Assembly (NCBI GenBank): GCA_916710115.1
Contig: CAKAOY010000053.1
Coordinates: 1-7,674, forward strand
From: an uncultured Bergeyella sp.
GTDB taxonomy: Bacteria; Bacteroidota; Bacteroidia; Flavobacteriales; Weeksellaceae
DNA: 7,674 bases
Direction: 5' to 3'
Every line of letters begins with the position of its first letter. Positions within the stretch are counted from its first letter, which is position 1. The notes under the pieces were generated by a model. It searched no databases. It was given only the letters and a program-made list of their open reading frames with translations, and was not told where the DNA came from. Made by a program: the position numbers and the translations under genes. Below, in pieces: positions 1 through 5,594 of this stretch.

Positions 1-27
1 AAAGTTTTTATGGTTAGTTAGTTGTTA

Positions 28-57
28 CAAAGGTATTATTTTTATTTTAATTAACAA
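28..57 (-). promoter_or_regulatory. Leftward Bacteroidota-type promoter for a gene outside the window
   Basis: Read on the minus strand, a -33 element TTG (bases 57-55) is followed after 19 bases by TACCTTTG (35-28), a perfect match to the Bacteroidota -7 consensus TAnnTTTG. Transcription would start near base 20 and leave the window to the left. The downstream gene is not visible. The rest of 1-93 is AT-rich with no gene that I can see. The motif is seen; its activity is inferred. Confidence 0.5.
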
Positions 58-87
58 GCGATTTTTTTTTAAATATTATAAAATAAA

Positions 88-121
88 TAATAAAAAGGCT
101 ACCTCGTTAGAAGTAGCCTTT
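88..121 (-). terminator. Rho-independent terminator of the XRE-type regulator gene
   Basis: A 9-bp perfect inverted repeat, AAAGGCTAC (94-102) and GTAGCCTTT (113-121), encloses a 10-base loop. On the minus strand the hairpin is followed by a T-rich run (TTTTTATTATT). It starts about 15 bases after the stop codon of the minus-strand regulator gene, which is where an intrinsic terminator is expected. No T-run follows on the plus strand, so it should work leftward only. Confidence 0.8.
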
Positions 122-135
122 AAACATATAGATTT

Positions 136-516
136 TTAAGGATTTTTATTTTCTAAAAGTTTTTTTAGGAACATAATTTGTTCATCTTTTTCCTTGATAC
201 GGGCTTCATAGGATTCTATTAATTTAGCCGTAGTTTCTTTATTTTCTTGATAAAGATGTTTTGTTATATACTCCACAGAATTATCTTTGTTTATTTGGTG
301 GATAATAGGCTTTCCTATATCGTTAAAGAAATCTTTTGGAGTTGTTTCTAATGTTTCTATAATATTATCCAAATATTTGGCCCAAGAATAAGTTTCTCCA
401 GATTCTAAACGCTGATATGCCGAGCGAGTAATATTTAGTTTATCCGCCATTTCTGTATGAGAAAATCCTTTTTCAAGGCGTAGTTTTTTTATTTTATTAA
501 CAATTTCTGAATTCAT
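136..516 (-). CDS. Small XRE-family helix-turn-helix DNA-binding protein with C-terminal coiled coil
   Basis: This 126-residue cytoplasmic protein is a probable transcriptional regulator. Residues about 5-57 fit an XRE/Cro-type helix-turn-helix: an opening helix ending in KKLRLEKG, a second helix SHTEMADKLN (19-28), a recognition helix TRSAYQRLESG (30-40), and further helices to about 57. The typical xxYQRLExG signature is present. The C-terminal part, roughly 80-123, is rich in Lys, Glu and Leu with no Gly or Pro and should form a coiled coil, probably for dimerisation; no ligand or enzyme domain is visible. The start at 516 is preceded by an A-rich stretch rather than a Shine-Dalgarno sequence, as is normal in this phylum, and it gives a complete N-terminal helix. 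The gene is transcribed alone and leftward, has its own terminator, and lies divergent to the lipoprotein gene. Its target is unknown; regulation of itself or of the divergent gene is a guess. The family call is confident, the biological role is not. Confidence 0.85.
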   Translation of the reverse strand: MNSEIVNKIKKLRLEKGFSHTEMADKLNITRSAYQRLESGETYSWAKYLDNIIETLETTPKDFFNDIGKPIIHQINKDNSVEYITKHLYQENKETTAKLIESYEARIKEKDEQIMFLKKLLENKNP

Positions 517-563
517 TTTTTTTGGGTAATTTAAGTATGAAATAGGGTTTTGTAAAATTAGAT

Positions 564-571
564 CAAATATA
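564..571 (-). promoter_or_regulatory. Candidate -7 box for the XRE-type regulator gene
   Basis: The minus strand reads TATATTTG at 571-564, matching the Bacteroidota -7 consensus TAnnTTTG, 48 bases upstream of the regulator start codon. I found no convincing TTG or TTTG element 17-23 bases further upstream, so only half of the promoter is supported. A transcript from here would have a leader of about 40 bases. Confidence 0.35.
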
Positions 572-610
572 AAACATTATTTATAAATGATTTATGTAAA
601 TCTAAAAAAA

Positions 611-646
611 ACGCAAAATACCCATTTTTTGATACATGTTTTGCGT
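611..646. repeat. 8-bp inverted repeat in the divergent intergenic region
   Basis: ACGCAAAA (611-618) and its exact reverse complement TTTTGCGT (639-646) are separated by 20 bases, in the middle of the spacer between the divergent regulator and lipoprotein genes. On the minus strand the second arm runs directly into seven T residues (610-604), which gives it the form of a weak leftward intrinsic terminator. It could equally be a two-half-site operator. Sequence alone does not decide between these. Confidence 0.45.
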
Positions 647-697
647 AGGTAAAGATGTATATTCGTGGAAGTTAATGTTTAATTAAATTTTTTTTAA

Positions 698-1207
698 ATG
701 AAGAAAACAGTTTTTTTAATGGCAATGATGTCTGCCGTAGCGTTAGTAAGTGTATCTTGTAGAAATGGGGGAGACGACAAAAATGAAAAATCCACAGAAA
801 TACAAATACCAATAGAGAAAAAAATACTCGGAAAATGGTATGTTAAAAGTTTTTCAATGGTATCTGGAAATCCAGCAACTACTGCTGGGAGATCTGAAGT
901 TTATATTAATGATGAGTGTAGGAAACAATCTTACTGGGACTTCGGAGCAGAGAGAAGTGGTATTATAATCCAACATGAATTTGAAAATAAAAATGGAAAA
1001 TGTGTAGAAGAAATAGATAGAGCAGAATATTATCTAAATGAGAAGGGAACTGAAATGAAATATAAAGAGTTATCAGGAGACAACCCAGTATGGCAAAACA
1101 TAGTAGTGAAACAAATAACAGACAAAATACTCGTTTTAGAAAAGAAAGAAGATGTAAATGATGATGGAGTAGAGGATACTATGACTTATACATTTTATAG
1201 AAAATAA
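698..1207 (+). CDS. Lipocalin-like (Lipocalin_4-type) lipoprotein
   Basis: This is a 169-residue predicted lipoprotein. The N-terminus is a type II signal peptide: a KK charge pair, a hydrophobic core rich in Met, Ala and Val, then SVSC with Cys21 as the likely lipidated residue. The -3 Ser is a loose lipobox, which is tolerated in Bacteroidota. After Cys21 comes a short flexible stretch, RNGGDDKNEK, whose acidic pair may resemble the surface-export signals known in this phylum. From about residue 43, ILGKWYVKSF starts a small beta-barrel-like domain of the kind annotated as lipocalin-like in flavobacteria; Cys74 and Cys102 could form a disulfide. Near the C-terminus, Asp152 to Asp160 read DVNDDGVED, a DxNxDGxxD calcium-loop-like motif. 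Ligand and role are unknown. The start at 698 gives an intact signal peptide; an in-frame ATG at 674 is followed by a stop. No Shine-Dalgarno is seen and the promoter is unclear. The gene is transcribed alone, with a strong terminator 10 bases after its stop. Confidence 0.75.
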   Translation: MKKTVFLMAMMSAVALVSVSCRNGGDDKNEKSTEIQIPIEKKILGKWYVKSFSMVSGNPATTAGRSEVYINDECRKQSYWDFGAERSGIIIQHEFENKNGKCVEEIDRAEYYLNEKGTEMKYKELSGDNPVWQNIVVKQITDKILVLEKKEDVNDDGVEDTMTYTFYRK

Positions 1208-1216
1208 TAAAAATAA

Positions 1217-1250
1217 AAAATACCATCTCATCAGAGATGGTATTTTATTT
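1217..1250 (+). terminator. Strong intrinsic terminator after the lipoprotein gene
   Basis: A perfect 13-bp inverted repeat, AAAATACCATCTC (1217-1229) and GAGATGGTATTTT (1234-1246), closes on the 4-base loop ATCA and ends in a T-rich tract (TTTTATTT). It begins 10 bases after the lipoprotein stop codon. Because the stem is flanked by an A-rich run on its left, it could also terminate leftward transcripts. It separates the lipoprotein unit from the rpoB promoter 50 bases downstream. Confidence 0.9.
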
Positions 1251-1296
1251 AGTTAGATGTCTCTGTTATTAAAAAACATATTGTTCATAAAAAATA

Positions 1297-1328
1297 TTTG
1301 TGTAGGTTGAAATAAAATACTATCTTTG
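1297..1328 (+). promoter_or_regulatory. Probable rpoBC promoter (Bacteroidota primary sigma type)
   Basis: TTTG (1297-1300), 20 bases, then TATCTTTG (1321-1328) match both elements of the Bacteroidota housekeeping promoter, TTTG and TAnnTTTG, with ideal spacing. Transcription would start near 1334-1337. It is the only full-consensus promoter I found between the upstream terminator and rpoB, so it is the likely main promoter for rpoB and rpoC. Confidence 0.8.
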
Positions 1329-1334
1329 CAGACA

Positions 1335-1658
1335 ATTTGGTGCATTATTTTGTTTGTGAATAGTTAATATTAGATAAGGAATGTTCTCTTCAAAGTGATT
1401 TGAAGGGGATTTTGTGTTTGTAGTAACTATTAATAAATAATTTTAGGCATCAAGGGGTAGAAAATATTTTGCACTACGCCGTGAAAAGATATATCGGTGT
1501 TGCAGTTTGGGGGATTTTTTGAAAATATAGACGAGATTTATTGAAGAATGTACCAAATAAAATAACAATAGTCTTGTTTGTGTTTTGCAAATGAAATTTT
1601 CCCAGATATTTTTTATAATCAAAATATTTTTTAACTTAAATTTATTCTTAAACTTTTT
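1335..1658 (+). other. Long 5' untranslated leader of rpoB with candidate RNA hairpins
   Basis: About 320 bases between the inferred transcription start and the rpoB ATG contain no credible gene. The clearest element is a hairpin at 1383-1410. CTTCAAA (1388-1394) pairs exactly with TTTGAAG (1399-1405) around GTGA, a GNRA-type tetraloop. The stem extends by five further pairs with G-T wobbles, and a T-rich tract (TTTTGTGTTTG) follows. AATAGTTA (1359-1366) can pair with TAACTATT (1424-1431) to enclose it. A second possible stem joins 1454-1460 with 1474-1480 (six of seven pairs). The last 100 bases are very AT-rich. I recognise no riboswitch or known leader family. The extent follows from the promoter and start codon; a regulatory role is inference. 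Confidence 0.45.
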
Positions 1659-4600
1659 ATGAGTAAAAAAACAGCTGAAAACCAGCAAAATCAAAGGATT
1701 AATTTCTCTTCTGTAAAGGGGAAGTTAATCACGCCTGATTTCTTGGATTTGCAGATTGAATCGTTCAGAGAGTTTTTCCAGTTGGATACATTGCCAGAGA
1801 ATAGGAAGGATGAGGGATTGTTCAAGACTTTCCAAGAAAATTTCCCAATTACGGATTCCAGAAACCAATTTGTGTTGGAGTTTTTGGATTATTTGGTGGA
1901 TTCTCCTCGTTATACGATTGACGAGTGTGTGGAGAGGGGGCTTACCTACGCGGTACCTCTCAAAGCGAGATTGAAATTATATTGTACAGACCCAGAGCAC
2001 GAGGATTTTGAAACGAGTATTCAAGAGGTGTATTTAGGGCAAGTTCCTTATATGACGCCGAGTGGTTCGTTTATCATCAATGGTGCCGAGCGAGTAGTTG
2101 TTACTCAATTACACCGTTCGCCAGGTGGATTCTTTGGACAGACATATCACGCCAATGGGTCTAAGTTATATTATGCGAGAATTATCCCGTTCAAGGGTTC
2201 GTGGATGGAATTTACGACGGATATCAATAATGTAATGTATGCATATATTGATAGAAAGAAAAAATTACCATTGACGACTCTTCTGAGAGCAATAGGATAT
2301 GAGTCTGATAAAGATATTTTGGGTATTTTTGACCTTGCAGAGGAGATAAAAGTAACCAAAGCTAATCTTAAAAAAGTAGAGGGAAGAACTTTGGCAGCGA
2401 AAGTTCTGCATACTTGGTTTGAGGATTTCGTAGATGAAGATACAGGAGAGGTGGTATCTGTTGAGAGAAACCAAACAATCATAGACAGAGAGGTTGTAAT
2501 AGATGAATCTGTGATAGAATCAATTCTAGACTCTGGCGTGAAGACAATCCTTATCCATAAGGAAAATTCAGGAGAGTTTTCTATTATTCAGAATACCTTA
2601 CAAAAAGACCCTACAAACTCTGAAAAAGAGGCTGTGGAATATATCTATCGCCAGTTGAGAAATGCAGACCCACCTGATGAGGAGACTGCAAGGGGTATTA
2701 TAGAAAAGCTCTTCTTCTCCGAGCAGAGATATTCTTTGGGAGAAGTAGGTCGTTATAGATTAAATAAAAAATTAAATCTTAATATCCCAATTACTACTGA
2801 GGTATTGACGAAGGAGGATATTATTGCTATCATCAAACACCTAATAGAATTAGCAAATTCTAAGGCAGAAGTAGATGATATAGACCACCTTTCTAACAGA
2901 AGAATCAAGACTGTTGGAGAGCAGTTGGCAGGGCAGTTTGGGGTAGGACTTTCAAGAATTGCCAGAACAATAAAAGAGAGAATGAATGTCCGTGATAATG
3001 AGACATTTACTCCGATAGACTTGGTGAATGCTAAGACCCTTACTTCCGTGATTAACTCATTCTTTGGAACAAACCAACTTTCTCAGTTTATGGACCAAAC
3101 GAACCCACTTTCGGAGGTTACCCATAAGAGAAGATTATCAGCTCTTGGGCCTGGTGGTCTTTCTAGAGAAAGAGCAGGATTTGAGGTACGAGATGTGCAC
3201 CATACCCACTATGGAAGAATTTGTCCAATTGAGACCCCAGAAGGACCGAACATTGGTTTGATTTCTTCATTAGGTATCTATGCTAAAATCAATAACTTAG
3301 GTTTCATAGAAACACCTTATAGAGAGGTGAAAGATGGTAAAGTGGATTTGAACTCAGCACCTATCTACCTCAATGCAGAAGATGAAGAGGCAAAAGTAAT
3401 TGCCCAAGCCAATGTGGAAATGAACGATGATGGAACTATCGCTACTGATAGAGTAATTGCCAGAGTAGATGGCGATTATCCAGTGGTGGAACCAGATAAA
3501 GTTAATTTGATTGATATTGCTCCGAACCAAATTTCGGGTATCTCGGCATCTCTTATTCCTTTCTTGGAACACGACGACGCCAACCGTGCCTTGATGGGTT
3601 CTAATATGATGCGTCAGGCAGTACCATTGCTCAAACCAGAGGCTCCTATCGTAGGAACAGGGTTAGAAAAGCAAGTGGCTTCCGACTCTCGCGTATTAAT
3701 AAATGCTGAAGGTAGCGGAACTGTAGAGTATGTGGATGCTGAAAAAATTGTTGTGAAATATGATAGAACAGAAGAGGAAGATTTAATCCAATTCGAACCA
3801 GCAACGAAAACTTACAAATTACCTAAGTTCAGAAAAACGAACCAATCCACAACAATCACTCTAAAACCTATCGTGAGAGTAGGGGATAGAGTAGAAAAAG
3901 ACCAAGTGCTTTGTGATGGTTATGCTACTGAAAAAGGAGAATTAGCCATTGGTAGAAACTTAGTAGTTGCTTTTATGCCTTGGAAAGGGTATAATTTTGA
4001 GGATGCTATTGTAATTAACGAAAAAGTAGTTCGCGAAGATTGGTTTACTTCTATCCACGTAGATGAATATTCTATCGAAGTTCGTGATACAAAACTTGGT
4101 ATGGAAGAATTCACTTCCGATATTCCAAATGTATCAGAAGAGGCTACTAAAGACCTTGATGAGAATGGTATAATCAGAATCGGTGCCGAGGTGAAGCCAG
4201 GAGATATTATGGTTGGTAAAATCACACCAAAAGGAGAGGCAGATCCAACACCAGAAGAAAAACTATTGAGAGCTATCTTTGGAGATAAAGCTGGTGATGT
4301 GAAAGATGCATCGTTAAAAGCAGACTCATCTTTGAGAGGGGTAGTTATTGATAAGAAACTTTTCTCTCGTAATATTAAAGATAAGAAGAAAAGAAACGAA
4401 GAAAAACTTAAATTGGAAGAGATAGAGAATGATTATAAAAAGAAATTCGATACTCTTACAAATACACTTATCGAGAAACTATCTGTACTCGTAAATGGTA
4501 AAACATCACAGGGAATCCAAAATGATTTAGGAGAAGAAATAGTAAGTAAAGGTCAAAAATTTACTTTGAAACTCTTACAATCTATAAATGATTATGTGAA

Positions 4601-5480
4601 TGTAAGTGGTTCCGATTGGACAAATGATGAGGAGAAAAACCAACTTATCAAGGTACTTATCCATAACTACAAGATAAAATATAACGAAATAGCAGGACTC
4701 AAGAATCGTGATAAATTCGCTATTTCTGTAGGTGACGAATTGCCATCAGGAATTATGAAGTTGGCAAAAGTATATATTGCTAAGAAACGAAAACTTAATG
4801 TAGGGGATAAAATGGCAGGACGACACGGAAACAAAGGTATCGTGTCTCGTATCGTTCGTGAAGAAGATATGCCATTCCTTGAAGATGGAACGCCTGTTGA
4901 TATCGTACTTAACCCACTTGGGGTACCATCTCGTATGAATATCGGTCAGATATACGAAACAGTTTTGGGTTGGGCAGGTAAAAAACTCGGGCTAAAATTC
5001 GCAACACCAATATTCGATGGCGCAAGTCTTGAACAAATTACAGAATATACCGACAAAGCGGGATTACCGAAGTATGGACATACTTATTTGTACGATGGAG
5101 GTACAGGAGAGAGATTTACTCAGCCAGCAACTGTTGGGGTAATTTATATGCTGAAACTTGGACATATGGTTGATGATAAGATGCACGCCCGTTCTATCGG
5201 TCCTTACTCATTGATTACGCAACAACCATTGGGAGGTAAAGCACAATTCGGTGGCCAGCGTTTCGGAGAGATGGAGGTTTGGGCATTAGAGGCCTTCGGA
5301 GCATCTAATATCCTTAGAGAAATTCTTACAGTGAAGTCCGACGATGTAGTAGGTAGAAGTAAAACTTATGAAGCAATCGCTAAAGGAGAACCGATGCCAG
5401 AGCCAGGTATCCCAGAATCCTTTAATGTGTTACTTCACGAGTTACAAGGTCTTGGACTTGATGTAAGACTTGAAGAATAA
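1659..5480 (+). CDS. rpoB: DNA-directed RNA polymerase subunit beta
   Basis: The beta subunit of bacterial RNA polymerase, which with beta' forms the catalytic cleft for transcription. The gene is complete at 1273 residues, about the size usual for Bacteroidota and shorter than in E. coli. The N-terminal conserved block starts at RINFSSVKGK (about 14). The fork and rifampicin region is FFGTNQLSQFMDQ (468-480) through RRLSALGPGG (491-500), then RERAGFEVRD and IETPEGPNIGL to 534. GYNFEDA (777-783) carries the acidic pair E781/D782, equivalent to E. coli E813/D814. GDKMAGRHGNKG (1049-1060) holds the active-site lysines K1051 and K1059. FGEMEVWALEAFGA lies near the C-terminus, which ends LGLDVRLEE. 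A Lys/Glu-rich, probably helical stretch at about 905-1024 lies where lineage-specific insertions occur in beta. Residues matching E. coli D516, H526 and S531 are the sensitive types (D479, H489, S494), so no classical rifampicin-resistance change is visible. The start at 1659 lacks a Shine-Dalgarno but fits the family N-terminus. rpoC follows after 114 bases. Confidence 0.98.
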   Translation: MSKKTAENQQNQRINFSSVKGKLITPDFLDLQIESFREFFQLDTLPENRKDEGLFKTFQENFPITDSRNQFVLEFLDYLVDSPRYTIDECVERGLTYAVPLKARLKLYCTDPEHEDFETSIQEVYLGQVPYMTPSGSFIINGAERVVVTQLHRSPGGFFGQTYHANGSKLYYARIIPFKGSWMEFTTDINNVMYAYIDRKKKLPLTTLLRAIGYESDKDILGIFDLAEEIKVTKANLKKVEGRTLAAKVLHTWFEDFVDEDTGEVVSVERNQTIIDREVVIDESVIESILDSGVKTILIHKENSGEFSIIQNTLQKDPTNSEKEAVEYIYRQLRNADPPDEETARGIIEKLFFSEQRYSLGEVGRYRLNKKLNLNIPITTEVLTKEDIIAIIKHLIELANSKAEVDDIDHLSNRRIKTVGEQLAGQFGVGLSRIARTIKERMNVRDNETFTPIDLVNAKTLTSVINSFFGTNQLSQFMDQTNPLSEVTHKRRLSALGPGGLSRERAGFEVRDVHHTHYGRICPIETPEGPNIGLISSLGIYAKINNLGFIETPYREVKDGKVDLNSAPIYLNAEDEEAKVIAQANVEMNDDGTIATDRVIARVDGDYPVVEPDKVNLIDIAPNQISGISASLIPFLEHDDANRALMGSNMMRQAVPLLKPEAPIVGTGLEKQVASDSRVLINAEGSGTVEYVDAEKIVVKYDRTEEEDLIQFEPATKTYKLPKFRKTNQSTTITLKPIVRVGDRVEKDQVLCDGYATEKGELAIGRNLVVAFMPWKGYNFEDAIVINEKVVREDWFTSIHVDEYSIEVRDTKLGMEEFTSDIPNVSEEATKDLDENGIIRIGAEVKPGDIMVGKITPKGEADPTPEEKLLRAIFGDKAGDVKDASLKADSSLRGVVIDKKLFSRNIKDKKKRNEEKLKLEEIENDYKKKFDTLTNTLIEKLSVLVNGKTSQGIQNDLGEEIVSKGQKFTLKLLQSINDYVNVSGSDWTNDEEKNQLIKVLIHNYKIKYNEIAGLKNRDKFAISVGDELPSGIMKLAKVYIAKKRKLNVGDKMAGRHGNKGIVSRIVREEDMPFLEDGTPVDIVLNPLGVPSRMNIGQIYETVLGWAGKKLGLKFATPIFDGASLEQITEYTDKAGLPKYGHTYLYDGGTGERFTQPATVGVIYMLKLGHMVDDKMHARSIGPYSLITQQPLGGKAQFGGQRFGEMEVWALEAFGASNILREILTVKSDDVVGRSKTYEAIAKGEPMPEPGIPESFNVLLHELQGLGLDVRLEE

Positions 5481-5528
5481 TTCAATTTGAAGCTTAATAT
5501 TTTTAAGCAAAACTTATCAAACTGAATT
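5479..5528 (+). repeat. Nested inverted repeats across the rpoB stop and the rpoB-rpoC spacer
   Basis: An outer repeat, AATTCAATTTG (5479-5489) with CAAACTGAATT (5518-5528), pairs at 10 of 11 positions. An inner repeat, GCTTAA (5492-5497) with TTAAGC (5503-5508), has a 5-base loop. The outer left arm begins inside the rpoB stop codon. No T-run follows, so it is unlikely to terminate transcription before rpoC. RNA processing, transcript stability or a translational spacer are possible roles. Confidence 0.5.
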
Positions 5529-5540
5529 GTATAAAAATAA

Positions 5541-5581
5541 TGAGATAGCAGGATGCGAATCTCAAAACTTCAAATCTCAAA
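5541..5581 (+). repeat. Short hairpin and direct repeat just upstream of rpoC
   Basis: TGAGAT (5541-5546) can pair with ATCTCA (5559-5564) around a 12-base loop. The octamer ATCTCAAA occurs twice, at 5559-5566 and 5574-5581, spaced 15 bases apart. It ends 13 bases before the rpoC start codon. The repeats are exact but short, so they may be chance or the trace of a dispersed intergenic repeat; no function can be assigned. Confidence 0.35.
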
Positions 5582-5594
5582 TTAAATTAAAATT

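Noticed and set aside
658..665. TATATTCG as a -7 box for the lipoprotein gene
   Set aside because: It has one mismatch to TAnnTTTG, and the nearest TTTG elements are 14 or 26 bases upstream, outside the usual spacing.
1381..1398. Five-codon ORF (MFSSK) within the leader hairpin
   Set aside because: It is too short to support, the AAGGA before it is too close to the ATG to act as a ribosome site, and such ORFs are frequent by chance.
1427..1522. 31-codon plus-strand open stretch (ending HYAVKRYIGVAVWGIF) in the rpoB leader
   Set aside because: It looks slightly protein-like but has no ATG start, is short and matches nothing I recognise, including the end of rplL.
1569..1576. TAGTCTTG as a second rpoB promoter
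   Set aside because: It has a mismatch in the core TTTG, and the nearest TTG is 25 bases upstream; the 1297-1328 promoter is clearly better.
1247..1658. tRNA, insertion sequence remnant or riboswitch in the gap before rpoB
   Set aside because: No cloverleaf, transposase fragment, terminal inverted repeat pair or known riboswitch core was seen; only the promoter and candidate hairpins are supported.
1443..1694. 83-codon minus-strand open frame in the rpoB leader
   Set aside because: It overlaps the rpoB start, is made mostly of Phe, Lys, Ile, Asn and Leu as expected from AT-rich non-coding DNA, shows no domain, and has no promoter I can support.
2171..4225. Several antisense and out-of-frame open frames within rpoB
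   Set aside because: They are shadows of the conserved rpoB frame with no independent protein features.
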